Numbered from the stretch's first letter, positions 53,458 to 62,098 are shown. The stretch is 64,000 bases of DNA from Flavobacteriaceae bacterium (GCA_021151665.1 JAGKWW010000002.1:82313-146312); one strand, 5' to 3'. Notes: a model not told the origin generated them from the sequence alone. Program-made: numbers and translations.

Positions 53458-53802
53458 CGTGAAAGAGCATCGTGCTGAAAGTGATTAGAAGATAACGATG
53501 CTACTGCATTGTAGTTTAGTGAAGGGTTGGTGGCGGCCAACCCTCTCTGGTGCGGCGGCCTTTTCCCTATTTAGCAGAGTTAAAAACTCTACTGATTCGG
53601 GTAAAGGGTCACTCACCGCTTCAAAACGTTAGCTATGAGGCCTGCGCGTAGGAAAAGTCTTGGTATGCTTTCTTCATATACGAGTGATTTTTATTGTTAT
53701 TATACACGTTAAGTTTAGGTTAGTTACTTTGAGCCGGTTTTTTTAAGCCGGCTTTTTTTGTTAAAAAATATCACTATTTTTGTAGAAACACATGCAAACC
53801 TA
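53458..53802. other. Intergenic region after the PUL with several hairpins
   Basis: It holds an 8-bp hairpin AGCATCGT/ACGATGCT (53466-53473 with 53495-53502), an 8-bp hairpin AGGGTTGG/CCAACCCT (53523-53530 with 53537-53544), and a terminator at 53732-53759. No ORF is supported. The first two stems have no T run, so they may be part of a 3' untranslated region or a small RNA; I recognise no known RNA family. Confidence 0.4.
53732..53759 (+). terminator. Terminator-like hairpin before the omega-amidase gene
   Basis: A 6-bp stem AGCCGG/CCGGCT (53732-53737 with 53748-53753) with a T-rich loop, then seven T. Confidence 0.6.
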
Positions 53803-54573
53803 ATGATGAAAATTACCCTTGTCCAGTCCCCGATTGAATGGGAGGATGCAGAGGCCAACTTAAAGAATTTCTCGGCATTGCTGGCAGGAGTCAAAGAAAC
53901 CACAGACCTTGTGGTGCTTCCCGAAATGTTTACCACCGGATTTACCATGAACCCTGCACCTGTAGCCGAAACTATGGATGGCCCGGGTGTAGCATGGATG
54001 AAAGCAACGGCTATGGACATGAATGTAGCTGTAGCAGGCAGCCTTGTTATTACCGAAAACGGGAAATATTATAACCGGCTAATATTCATGTGCCCCGACG
54101 GAACATTTCATACTTACGATAAGAGGCATCTTTTCTCTCATGCCGGTGAAAGCAATCAGTACACTGCCGGTAAAGACAAGGTAATAGTTGATTACAAGGA
54201 CTGGAAGATATGCCTGCAGGTCTGTTATGATCTGCGTTTTCCCGTTTTCTCAAGGAACACTTCCCACTACGACCTGTTGCTTTATGTGGCTAACTGGCCC
54301 TCATCGCGGATATTTGCCTGGGACACACTCATAAAAGCACGCGCAATAGAGAATGTTTCGTTTGGAGTAGGAGTGAACCGGGTGGGCACTGATGCGTCCG
54401 GACAGGAATATCCGGGGCATTCTAAAGTTGTAGACCATCTCGGGCAGGCGATCTTAGAATGCGGCGATGCTAAAGGGGCTTTTACCGTAACGATGAACAG
54501 GAAAGCTTTGAAAGAATTCCGGATAAAGTTTGATGTGCTAAACGATATGGATTCGTTCGTGCTTACGGAGTAA
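53803..54573 (+). CDS. Omega-amidase (YafV/Nit2-like carbon-nitrogen hydrolase)
   Basis: 257 residues from ATG 53803 (53806 is equally possible). Nitrilase-fold catalytic triad: Glu in 'VVLPEMFTTGFTM', Lys in 'YDKRHLFSHAGE', Cys in 'ICLQVCYDLRFPVFSRN'. The phrases match YafV-type omega-amidases, which hydrolyse alpha-ketoglutaramate and related metabolites. A TATTTTTG at 53775-53782 gives a leader of only about 15 nt. The 3' end overlaps the convergent gene by 11 bp. Confidence 0.9.
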   Translation: MMKITLVQSPIEWEDAEANLKNFSALLAGVKETTDLVVLPEMFTTGFTMNPAPVAETMDGPGVAWMKATAMDMNVAVAGSLVITENGKYYNRLIFMCPDGTFHTYDKRHLFSHAGESNQYTAGKDKVIVDYKDWKICLQVCYDLRFPVFSRNTSHYDLLLYVANWPSSRIFAWDTLIKARAIENVSFGVGVNRVGTDASGQEYPGHSKVVDHLGQAILECGDAKGAFTVTMNRKALKEFRIKFDVLNDMDSFVLTE

Positions 54574-56173
54574 ATGTTTCCTCTACATCCCAATTGGCGC
54601 GGACATCGATTGGCTTCTCATTCATTTTAGGGTAATAAATTATTTCTTCGGCCTGCCGCTTTTCAAGGAAGTTCCCGCTATCCCATTCGCCATTTTTGTT
54701 GTCATCATAGATAAGGCGCAGCCTGTATTGATTGGGCTCGATGGCATCAAAATTTATTTCGGTTTCTTTTTCAGAATAGAACGAGGCCTTAACATCGCCC
54801 TTTTCGTCAGTTAGCTGGAGTATAAAAGGAAAAGTTTTCGGGTTGGGAACTTTTACCCGCATATTACCGTAATCCATTAAAGCGCGGGTGGTCAGTGTAT
54901 ATTTCAGGGTATCATTTTGTTTGCCGTAAAAGTCGGTCAGCGCACCTGGCAGCAACATGACGCGGTAGGTTTCATTTTCGCCCTTATCAAATTTAAGTTC
55001 CAGCTTCTGGTCCAGTTCGTTATAAAGATGCTTGAAGGCCACGGTAGTAGAATCTTTGCGTATGATACTGATGCGGGAAGTATCGATAGCAGTAAGCGGG
55101 GTTGAAGTATTGAGTGTAAAAATATCGCGAAAGTTTATTGCACCCTTCTGCATGGCCGTTACAGTAAGCGAATCGATCGCTTTCATTTCTTTAATTTTTA
55201 CAGTGTAATCAAACTTTTGGCTGCCGTGCCGTGCTGCTATCTGAAGCGAATCAGCTTTGAGGCCCGCCGGAAGCCATATCTGGAGCGAGTCCTTTTGCGA
55301 CAGGCGCGTAAGCATGGTTTTTAGCGTTTCATTGCCTTTTTTAACTGTGACGTTAGCATCTTTGGGTTTGCCTTCAAAAGCCATTAGCAACCTGTTGCTG
55401 CTTTCCTGGGTGGGGCGTGAGAATTTCACCGGCAGCTCTTCCTGAAACAGCTCAAGCTGAAACAAGGTGTCGTTCGGCACGGTTATAGGATCTTTTAAAA
55501 AAGCGATCTTATCCAGTTTCGGGTCGTACTTATAATTGTTGTTGCCATCTTTCAGCGCAAAGATGTGATATTTGCCCGCTTTGAGGTTTTCGAGCGAGAA
55601 CTGGGTGAGGCTGTCCAGCGTATTAGTAACATACCGGGGCTTTTCTTTGTAAACGGTTGAATCATTGTAAGCCTCATTCGCCTCGTACAACATCACTGTT
55701 ACAAAATTATCCGGCTTACGGTTATAAGCATCCTTGATAACGCCATTTAGCGCCAGGCTGTCAATGTAGCTCCCGGTAGAAAAAACGAACTTAAATTGCG
55801 AATAAGGATTGCCTTCGTTATTATCAGTAATGCTCTGCCCAAAATTAAAGCTGTAAGTAGTATCCGGCTTAAGGGTGTCCTTAATCTTTATGTTGATGTA
55901 ACGGCTGGCATTTCCGTTTGGCGTCACATCGGGCACAACAGCCATTGGCGGGGAAACGATGAGCTGCTTATTAAGGTCCTTGATCTTGATGTATTCGCTG
56001 AAGTTAATGCGTATCTCTTTGCCGGTGAAGCCAGTCGACATATTTTCGGGTGTGCTGCTTACGATGACAGGCGGAATGGTGTCTTTGGCACCGCCGGTTA
56101 TAGTACCGCGTTTTGCACAGCCCGTAAGTGCAGCAGCCACAGCGGCAACAAGAAAAAACCTTTTAAAAAGCAT
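54563..56173 (-). CDS. Ig-like (SbsA) domain lipoprotein
   Basis: 536 residues. Lipobox 'ALTGCAKR'. Then a Bacteroidetes envelope pattern: 'GGAKDTIPPVIVSSTPENMS', an SbsA-type Ig-like domain ('EIRINFSEYIKIKDLNKQLI', 'TTYSFNFGQSITDNNEGN'), long beta-rich middle, and C-terminal 'LRLIYDDNKNGEWDSGNFLE'. The family is common and surface or periplasmic; role unknown. Overlaps the convergent omega-amidase by 11 bp, and comF lies 65 bp downstream. Confidence 0.85.
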   Translation of the reverse strand: MLFKRFFLVAAVAAALTGCAKRGTITGGAKDTIPPVIVSSTPENMSTGFTGKEIRINFSEYIKIKDLNKQLIVSPPMAVVPDVTPNGNASRYINIKIKDTLKPDTTYSFNFGQSITDNNEGNPYSQFKFVFSTGSYIDSLALNGVIKDAYNRKPDNFVTVMLYEANEAYNDSTVYKEKPRYVTNTLDSLTQFSLENLKAGKYHIFALKDGNNNYKYDPKLDKIAFLKDPITVPNDTLFQLELFQEELPVKFSRPTQESSNRLLMAFEGKPKDANVTVKKGNETLKTMLTRLSQKDSLQIWLPAGLKADSLQIAARHGSQKFDYTVKIKEMKAIDSLTVTAMQKGAINFRDIFTLNTSTPLTAIDTSRISIIRKDSTTVAFKHLYNELDQKLELKFDKGENETYRVMLLPGALTDFYGKQNDTLKYTLTTRALMDYGNMRVKVPNPKTFPFILQLTDEKGDVKASFYSEKETEINFDAIEPNQYRLRLIYDDNKNGEWDSGNFLEKRQAEEIIYYPKMNEKPIDVRANWDVEETFTP

Positions 56174-56238
56174 AGCGTTTCTTTAGCACACAAAATAACG
56201 AATTAAATTCCTTAAGCGTATGGCGATGTGCAAATTTG

Positions 56239-56919
56239 TTAGTGGGCAAATGCCATAGTGACAACGCTGAGCCGTGCACCGGGTAAGGTAAGCAATACGC
56301 GTCCGCAGGCCTCCAGGGTGGCGCCGGTTGTCATTACATCATCTACCAGCAAAAAATGCCGGCTCATTAAGTCCTCCCCGGCGTCTATGGAAAAAGCATC
56401 CTCTACAGAAGCGGCGCGCTCGGTACGGTTCTTCTTTGTCTGTGTTTTAGTATTTCCGGTCTTCAACAGCAGCGTGTCCCGGTATGGTACGCCGAGCCCG
56501 TTTGCAAGCGCCCTGCCAAACGTTTTGGCCTGGTTGTAACCCCGGCGGCGCAGCCTCTTTTTATGCAGCGGCACAGGTATCACATCGGTAACTGATTGCA
56601 GCGCTGCCACCTGCTGAAGATCGTGCGCATACATCTGGCCCAGCATTGTGCCCACATCCTGCCGTTTCTGGTATTTAAGGTTGTGGATAAGGCCCTGGAC
56701 GACACCTTTTTTATGAAAATAAAGTAACGACGAAGCGTGCTCGAGCGGTAGTCTTCCGTAAAATTTTTTGAAAGCTTCATTGTCGGGGTTGAGGTGGTGC
56801 AGCGTAAACGGAAGGTCATGCCGGCATTGTATACAGGCAGTCAGTTCGCTGTCGCTAAGCGGATCGCCGCAGCCGGCGCAGGCCATGGGGTAAAAAAGAT
56901 TGATGAGATTTTTGAGCAT
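56239..56919 (-). CDS. ComF-family phosphoribosyltransferase-like protein
   Basis: 226 residues from the ATG at 56919 (MLKNLINLFYP); an upstream start would reach into the glyS promoter. N-terminal zinc-ribbon cysteines ('MACAGCGDPLSDSELTACIQ' region), then the PRPP-type fold with 'VIPVPLHKKRLRRRGYNQAK' and 'HFLLVDDVMTTGATLEACG'. ComF supports DNA uptake in competent bacteria; in many others the role is unknown. It is divergent from glyS. Confidence 0.92.
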   Translation of the reverse strand: MLKNLINLFYPMACAGCGDPLSDSELTACIQCRHDLPFTLHHLNPDNEAFKKFYGRLPLEHASSLLYFHKKGVVQGLIHNLKYQKRQDVGTMLGQMYAHDLQQVAALQSVTDVIPVPLHKKRLRRRGYNQAKTFGRALANGLGVPYRDTLLLKTGNTKTQTKKNRTERAASVEDAFSIDAGEDLMSRHFLLVDDVMTTGATLEACGRVLLTLPGARLSVVTMAFAH

Positions 56920-57001
56920 TTCATTTAGTTGATAGGCGAAATGTAGCGAATTTTTGCCAATTTTTCTGCTCAAATTCGGGAGGTATATGTAATGCCTTTC
57001 A

Positions 57002-57009
57002 TATTTTTG
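57002..57009 (+). promoter_or_regulatory. -7 element immediately before the glyS start
   Basis: TATTTTTG matches TAnnTTTG and ends 4 nt before the ATG at 57014, so the mRNA would begin at or very near the start codon (leaderless). No clear -33 box at 19-20 nt. Confidence 0.45.
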
Positions 57010-57013
57010 CACC

Positions 57014-58558
57014 ATGGCAAAACAAGAAGACCTTTTTAAGAACGTGCTGTCGCACGCCAAGGAGTACGGGTTTGTATTCCAGTCCAGTGAAATATATGAC
57101 GGCCTGAGCGCTGTTTACGATTACGGCCAGAACGGGGCCGAATTAAAAAAGAACATCCGCGAGTACTGGTGGAAAAGCATGGTGCAGATGCACGAGAATA
57201 TCGTTGGTATTGATGCGGCCATCTTCATGCACCCGACAACGTGGAAAGCTTCGGGACACGTAGATGCTTTCAACGACCCCCTCATTGACAATAAAGATTC
57301 TAAAAAACGCTACCGCGCCGATGTGCTGATAGAGGATTATGCCGAAAAGCTGAACCAGAAAGCACAAAAGGAGATCGATAAAGCACGCGCACGTTTTGGC
57401 GATGCTTTTGATGAGGAGCAGTTTGTAAATACGAATGCGCGCGTTATGGAATATAAGGCGAAGCAGAAACAGATACTGGAGCGTATGGCGCGTTCGCTGG
57501 AAACAGAGAACCTGGCCGACGTAAAGGCGCTTATTGAAGAGCTCGAGATAGCCGACCCTGATACCGGTTCTAAAAACTGGACAGAAGTACGTCAGTTCAA
57601 CCTGATGTTCGGCACCAAGCTGGGCGCCGAGGCTGCCCATGCAATGGACCTGTACCTGCGCCCGGAAACTGCACAGGGTATTTTTGTGAACTTCCTGAAC
57701 GTGCAGAAAACCGGCCGGATGAAGATTCCGTTTGGTATTGCGCAGACAGGTAAGGCTTTCCGTAACGAGATCGTGGCAAGGCAGTTCATCTTCCGCATGC
57801 GCGAATTTGAACAGATGGAAATGCAATTCTTTGTTCGTCCCGGCGAAGAAATGAAATGGTACGAATACTGGAAGGAAACCCGACTGAAGTGGCACAAGTC
57901 GCTTGGGCTGGGTGAGGGCAAATACCGTTTCCATGACCATGAGAAGCTGGCGCACTATGCCAATGCAGCTGCGGATATCGAGTTTGACTTCCCGTTCGGA
58001 TTCAAAGAGCTGGAAGGTATCCACTCGCGCACCGACTTCGACCTTAAGGCGCATGAACAATTCTCCGGTAAAAAGCTGCAGTATTTTGACGCTGAACTAA
58101 ACGAAAACTATACACCTTATGTGGTGGAAACTTCTGTAGGCCTTGACAGGATGTTCCTGGCAGTGTTCTCTTCGTCGCTGAAAGAAGAAACCCTCGAGGA
58201 TGGTTCGACCCGCACGGTGCTAAGCCTTCCGTCAGTACTTGCCCCTACAAAAGCCGCTGTTCTTCCATTGGTTAAAAAGGACGGGCTTCCGGAACTGGCA
58301 CGCGAGATCATCGAAGACCTGAAGTGGGACTTCAATGTAGCGTACGATGAGAAAGATGCCGTGGGCCGCCGCTACCGCCGCCAGGATGCGCTGGGCACGC
58401 CGTTCTGTATCACAGTAGACCACCAGACGCTGGACGACAAAACGGTAACCATCCGCCACCGCGACACCATGGCGCAGGACCGGGTAAAAATATCCGATCT
58501 GAGAAATATCATCAACGAAGAAGTTTCGGTAAGGAACTGGCTGATGAAGATGAAGTAA
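57014..58558 (+). CDS. glyS: Glycyl-tRNA synthetase (class II, homodimer type)
   Basis: Charges tRNA-Gly. 514 residues. Class II motifs are visible: motif 1 region 'YDYGQNGAELKKNIREYWWK', motif 2 'GIAQTGKAFRNEIVARQFIF RMREFEQMEMQ' (interrupted here for length) and motif 3 'VVETSVGLDRMFLAVFSSS'. The C-terminal anticodon-binding domain begins near 'LPSVLAPTKAAVLPLVKKDG'. It is the eukaryotic/archaeal-like alpha2 form found in Bacteroidetes. Strong terminator after the gene. Confidence 0.96.
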   Translation: MAKQEDLFKNVLSHAKEYGFVFQSSEIYDGLSAVYDYGQNGAELKKNIREYWWKSMVQMHENIVGIDAAIFMHPTTWKASGHVDAFNDPLIDNKDSKKRYRADVLIEDYAEKLNQKAQKEIDKARARFGDAFDEEQFVNTNARVMEYKAKQKQILERMARSLETENLADVKALIEELEIADPDTGSKNWTEVRQFNLMFGTKLGAEAAHAMDLYLRPETAQGIFVNFLNVQKTGRMKIPFGIAQTGKAFRNEIVARQFIFRMREFEQMEMQFFVRPGEEMKWYEYWKETRLKWHKSLGLGEGKYRFHDHEKLAHYANAAADIEFDFPFGFKELEGIHSRTDFDLKAHEQFSGKKLQYFDAELNENYTPYVVETSVGLDRMFLAVFSSSLKEETLEDGSTRTVLSLPSVLAPTKAAVLPLVKKDGLPELAREIIEDLKWDFNVAYDEKDAVGRRYRRQDALGTPFCITVDHQTLDDKTVTIRHRDTMAQDRVKISDLRNIINEEVSVRNWLMKMK

Positions 58559-58561
58559 AAT

Positions 58562-58590
58562 AAAAGGCTCCTGAACGGGAGCCTTTTTTG
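58562..58590 (+). terminator. Terminator of glyS
   Basis: Stem AAAAGGCTCC/GGAGCC..TTTT (core 6 bp 58566-58571 with 58578-58583, extended by A-T pairs), followed by six T. Confidence 0.9.
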
Positions 58591-58629
58591 TTCTTATTAT
58601 CCAGTTTACAAATAAGCGATTGAGACTGA

Positions 58630-59682
58630 CTACTCCCCACTCATCCCATTCCATCCCCTTGCCTTTAGCGGAATCTTGGTATTGGCGCGGGTGATGAGGT
58701 GGACGCCTTCGCTTTCCTGCGTCATGTGGCCAATCACGGTAAAATTAGGGTTGCCCTTTAGCTTATCGTAATCCTCCATTTTAATGGTAAAAAGCAACTC
58801 ATAATCTTCGCCGCCATTAATGGCTACGGTGGTAATATCAATGTTGAATTCCTCGCAGGCGCCGATTAATTGTGGGTCGCCCGGAATCTTCTCTTCGTAT
58901 AAATTACATCCCGTACCGCTCTGCTTACACAGGTGAATGATCTCGCTCGAAAGGCCATCACTAACATCGATCATTGCAGTAGGCTGTATGCCCAGTTCTT
59001 TTAACGTGTTGCGGACATCCACCCGAGCTTCCGGCTTGAGCTGGCGTTCGATCAGGTAGGTGTAGGCATCAAGGTCGGGTTGGTTGTTAGGGTTAACCTG
59101 GAATACCTGCTTTTCGCGCTCCAAGACCTGCAGCCCCATATAGGCTGCACCCACGTCGCCGGTTACCACAAGCAGGTCGGTACTGCCTGCGCCGTTGCGG
59201 TACGTGATCTCATCAGCTTCCGCTTCACCCAGTGCGGTAATGCTTAGCAGCATTCCCTTCTGTGAAGACGTTGTGTCGCCTCCAATAATATCAACGCTAT
59301 ATACTTTAGCCGCAAGGCGTATTCCCTCGTACAATTCTTCCAGTGCCTCCAACGGAAAACGGTTAGACACCGCAATCGACACCGTGATATGTGTAGGCTT
59401 GGCGTTCATCGCGCAGATGTCGCTCACGTTCACAACCACAGCCTTGTAGCCCAGGTGCTTCAGTGGCATATAGGCCAGGTCGAAGTGCACGCCCTCCACC
59501 AGCATATCGGTAGAAACCACTACTTTCTTGTCCTTAAAGTCGAGCACGGCAGCATCGTCGCCGATACCTTTAAGGGTCGACGGCTGTGTGAGTTCTACGC
59601 TTTTGGTAAGGTGGTCGATAAGGCCGAATTCGCCAAGAGAGGCGAGGCTGGTGCGGGACTGGTCTTTGTTTTCGAAGTTCAA
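58630..59682 (-). CDS. thiL: Thiamine-monophosphate kinase
   Basis: Last step to thiamine diphosphate, using ATP. 350 residues. 'GEFGLIDHLT' at the start, 'GIGDDAAVLDF' (metal-binding Asp pair), 'VSTDMLVEGVHFDLAYM', 'GGDTTSSQKGMLLSITALGE' and 'MIDVSDGLSSEIIHLCKQ' are family landmarks. Convergent with glyS. Single gene. Confidence 0.95.
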   Translation of the reverse strand: MNFENKDQSRTSLASLGEFGLIDHLTKSVELTQPSTLKGIGDDAAVLDFKDKKVVVSTDMLVEGVHFDLAYMPLKHLGYKAVVVNVSDICAMNAKPTHITVSIAVSNRFPLEALEELYEGIRLAAKVYSVDIIGGDTTSSQKGMLLSITALGEAEADEITYRNGAGSTDLLVVTGDVGAAYMGLQVLEREKQVFQVNPNNQPDLDAYTYLIERQLKPEARVDVRNTLKELGIQPTAMIDVSDGLSSEIIHLCKQSGTGCNLYEEKIPGDPQLIGACEEFNIDITTVAINGGEDYELLFTIKMEDYDKLKGNPNFTVIGHMTQESEGVHLITRANTKIPLKARGWNGMSGE

Positions 59683-59729
59683 GGGTAGTGGAATTTGGTG
59701 GTGTAAAGATATAATTTTTTAGGGAGCCG

Positions 59730-59769
59730 ACCTCACCCCCGGCCCCTCTCCGAAGGAGAGGGGGGGCAA
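59730..59769. repeat. Bacteroidetes-type palindromic intergenic repeat (CCCCTCTCC-GAA-GGAGAGGGG)
   Basis: A 9-bp perfect stem (59743-59751 with 59755-59763, GAA loop) inside the wider sequence CCTCACCCCCGG...; I recognise the wording as a repeat that occurs in many intergenic regions of Bacteroidetes genomes. Confidence 0.65.
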
Positions 59770-59818
59770 CTCCAGGTAGTCCTGCAAGATGCTTAACCTA
59801 ATGGTCATTACTTCTGTT

Positions 59819-59881
59819 GTCATTCTGAACGTAATGCAGTGGAGTGAAGAATTTTAGGGATGCTTCCTTCGTCAGCATGAC
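59819..59881. repeat. REP-like palindromic repeat (GTCATTCTGA ... TCAGCATGAC)
   Basis: Terminal inverted arms GTCATTCTGA (59819-59828) and TCAGCATGAC (59872-59881) match with one mismatch; inside are GAAG/CTTC arms. The wording resembles a widespread repeat around 'gtcattctgaacg...gaagaat'. It lies 50 bp after the previous repeat. Confidence 0.65.
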
Positions 59882-59967
59882 AAAAATATGCACTAACTTT
59901 ATCCTGCTGACATACCGTTGTCACAACGCGCTTTTACCTTTGCTGTATAATCACTAAATCATCAGTT

Positions 59968-60441
59968 ATGGAGGCAACATCAATCATGAAAAAAGAGCAA
60001 TTACTAAAGCACTGGCAGGGGCACCGCGGCCTGACGCGCCGCGTGATCGAAAAATTCCCGGAAAAGGATTTCTTCGAATTCAGCATTGGAGGGATGCGCC
60101 CGATGAGCGAACTCACCTCAGAGCTGCTATCCATTGGAGCGCCGGGGCTAAAGGCGATTGCGGAGAACAATACCGCCACGCCGCACTATCACCCGACATT
60201 TACAACCAAAGCCGAGTACCTTGCACAGTGGGACACGGATACCGAAACCATCAACCAGTATTGGCCGCAGGTGGGCGAGGAGCGTTTTGGCGAGATGTTC
60301 AACCTGTTTGGGCAGTACAACTTCCCGGTCTTGTGGAACATCATGTACTTTATTGATAACGAGATACACCACCGCGGGCAGGGCTATGTGTACCTGCGGG
60401 CGCTGGGCATAGAGCCGCCGGCGTTCTGGGACAGGCCGTAA
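59968..60441 (+). CDS. DinB-fold (DUF/DinB_2-like) metal-binding protein
   Basis: 157 residues, four-helix DinB-like bundle. 'KEQLLKHWQGHRGLTRRVIE', 'FSIGGMRPMSELTSELL', and the metal-site type 'IDNEIHHRGQGYVYLRALGI' with an 'HHRGQ' pair. The fold includes thiol transferases; here the role is unknown. A TACCTTTG (59935-59942) precedes it. Not related to DinB polymerase. Confidence 0.85.
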   Translation: MEATSIMKKEQLLKHWQGHRGLTRRVIEKFPEKDFFEFSIGGMRPMSELTSELLSIGAPGLKAIAENNTATPHYHPTFTTKAEYLAQWDTDTETINQYWPQVGEERFGEMFNLFGQYNFPVLWNIMYFIDNEIHHRGQGYVYLRALGIEPPAFWDRP

Positions 60442-60447
60442 AACAAC

Positions 60448-60477
60448 AAACCCCTGCAAGCTATTGCGGGGGTTTTA
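60448..60477. terminator. Terminator between the DinB-fold gene and azoR
   Basis: 12-bp stem (60448-60459 with 60464-60475, one G-U pair on the plus strand), GCTA loop, A/T runs on both sides. Confidence 0.85.
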
Positions 60478-60499
60478 TCATAATGGTAGAATAGTTGGC

Positions 60500-61105
60500 T
60501 TAGTCAATTTGTATGCTGGCGATGGCTTTTTCCATAGCATGTTCCTGCACGCCGGGTATCTTCAGGCCTTCGGCGCGGAAAGCGGTAAGGTCGGTCATGC
60601 CCAGAAAGCCCAGGAATGCCTGCAGGTAGGGTACCACAAAGTCATTCGCTTTCATAGGCCCTTCTGAGTAAATTCCGCCCGAAGCCATGGCAATATACAC
60701 CTTCTTCCCGGTAACAAGCCCCACAGGCCGGCCATCTTCGCCATATCCAAACGTTACGCCCGGCTTAGTGATATGGTCAATCCAGGCTTTCAGAGTAGAG
60801 GGGATCGTGAAGTTATACAGCGGTGCACCAATGACGATGATGTCGGCGGCCATAAGCTGTTGGATGAAGTCGGCGGCAAATTGTACCGACTGTGCGTCCT
60901 CTTGGCTGAGGGTATTGGCCGGGGCAAAAAGCTTAGGCAGCGATTGCGGGTTAAGATGCGGAATCTCCCGCTGTGCGAGGTCAAGCAGCTCGACGGTACT
61001 GCCGGGGTATTTTGCCTGAATTTTCTCAATGATCTTTCCGGCGAGCCTGATGCTGTACGAGGCATCGCCCAGGATGCTTGAACTGATGTGTAGTATACGT
61101 TTCAT
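60500..61105 (-). CDS. azoR: FMN-dependent NADH-azoreductase
   Basis: Flavodoxin-like quinone/azo reductase. 201 residues. FMN-binding 'ISSSILGDASYSIRLAGKII', 'DIIVIGAPLYNFTIPSTLKA' and 'YGEDGRPVGLVTGKKVYIAM' match AzoR. It protects against quinones and thiol stress in other bacteria. Divergent from the HxlR regulator, which probably controls it. Confidence 0.94.
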   Translation of the reverse strand: MKRILHISSSILGDASYSIRLAGKIIEKIQAKYPGSTVELLDLAQREIPHLNPQSLPKLFAPANTLSQEDAQSVQFAADFIQQLMAADIIVIGAPLYNFTIPSTLKAWIDHITKPGVTFGYGEDGRPVGLVTGKKVYIAMASGGIYSEGPMKANDFVVPYLQAFLGFLGMTDLTAFRAEGLKIPGVQEHAMEKAIASIQID

Positions 61106-61185
61106 AAAATTGCGTGTTTGTGGCAGGGTTTGTTACTCCTGATTTCACCACAAAGCTACGTGCCGCGCACATGCAAAACCCCAAG

Positions 61186-61219
61186 GTTACCTGTAGGGAA
61201 GCAGTTACTTTTAGGGAAG
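61186..61219. promoter_or_regulatory. Direct-repeat operator candidate in the azoR-hxlR intergenic region
   Basis: GTTACCTGTAGGGAAG (61186-61201) and GTTACTTTTAGGGAAG (61204-61219) agree at 14 of 16 bases with an 18-bp period. The first also contains the small palindrome TACCTGTA. A TATCTTTG -7 element (61224-61231) follows directly, so a bound regulator would block or touch the hxlR promoter. Confidence 0.5.
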
Positions 61220-61236
61220 TGCGTATCTTTGCAGCT

Positions 61237-61608
61237 ATGAAAGCAACTGAAGATGAAGTCTTTGTTTCGAAGGAAGCGTGTGCCGGCTCTATGCGGAACA
61301 TCCTTGACGCCATGTATGTGCTGAACGGAAAGTGGAAGATACCGCTCATACTCTGCCTTACGCAATCGCCACGCAGGTTTAACGAGCTGCGGAACGAGAT
61401 GAATGGCATTTCGCCCAAAGTACTGGCCAATGAGCTGCGCGACCTGGAACTGAACGAGTTCATTATCCGCACCGTGTATCCTACAACTCCCGAAACTATT
61501 ATGTACGAAGCCACCGACTATAGCCGGTCACTCCGCAATGTAATGCATGAGCTCAGCTCGTGGGGAGCGCTGCACCGCGAACGTATTAAAGCCAGTATGA
61601 GGAAATGA
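61237..61608 (+). CDS. HxlR-family transcriptional regulator
   Basis: 123 residues from the ATG at 61237; the longer frame reads through the operator and is rejected. Winged-helix DNA-binding domain with 'VLNGKWKIPLILCLTQSPRR' and 'MNGISPKVLANELRDLELN', and a single early Cys ('SKEACAGSM') at the place where redox-sensing relatives (YodB, HypR) have theirs. Probably a thiol or quinone sensor that controls azoR. The -7 box ends 5 nt before the ATG, so the mRNA may be leaderless. Confidence 0.92.
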   Translation: MKATEDEVFVSKEACAGSMRNILDAMYVLNGKWKIPLILCLTQSPRRFNELRNEMNGISPKVLANELRDLELNEFIIRTVYPTTPETIMYEATDYSRSLRNVMHELSSWGALHRERIKASMRK

Positions 61609-61628
61609 TTGCGGACAAACAATAAAGC

Positions 61629-61652
61629 AAAAGCCTCCAAACGGAGGCTTTG
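61629..61652. terminator. Bidirectional terminator between hxlR and the SH3-like lipoprotein
   Basis: 8-9-bp stem AAGCCTCC/GGAGGCTT (61631-61638 with 61643-61650), AAAC loop, A-rich left and T-rich right flanks. Confidence 0.8.
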
Positions 61653-61916
61653 TTATTTTACCGGCTTTGTTTTCTTTACAACCGTTTTAGTCGCGTAGTT
61701 AGGGTTGAGCAGATACCCTTTCCGGTCTTTGTACTTTACCTTTTTGTATTTGCCGTTGCCGGCCATCATCACGGGGGTGTTGCCGGGAATGGTGGCGATC
61801 TTCTCATCGGTGCTGCGGCTCTTGTACACCGGCGTTTCATCAACAATAATGGCCTCTTTATAGTTGGCGCACGAAAACACCAGCGGAGCCAATACGAGTA
61901 ATGCTAACTTTTTCAT
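61653..61916 (-). CDS. Small SH3-like lipoprotein
   Basis: 87 residues. Lipobox 'LVFSCAN' (Cys about 16). The mature part has the feel of a bacterial SH3 (SH3b) fold: 'VDETPVYKSRSTDEKIATIP', 'MMAGNGKYKKVKYKDRKGYL', and a lysine-rich tail. Such domains bind cell wall or proteins. Family assignment is by pattern only. Confidence 0.65.
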   Translation of the reverse strand: MKKLALLVLAPLVFSCANYKEAIIVDETPVYKSRSTDEKIATIPGNTPVMMAGNGKYKKVKYKDRKGYLLNPNYATKTVVKKTKPVK

Positions 61917-62098
61917 TTTGATGCGTTTTGGTTGTTGCTATTAAAATTACGCAACCGCTATCATGGTATAAAAAAGTTTAATAAAAGTTTGGGGTTTAGA
62001 ACCTGCGTTAGTTTTCAGAAATAATATCTACTGGACAAAGTAAAACAGAAGTAATTAATTTAAATGCGATTAGTATTGTTGCGGCGTTATTACCCAAA

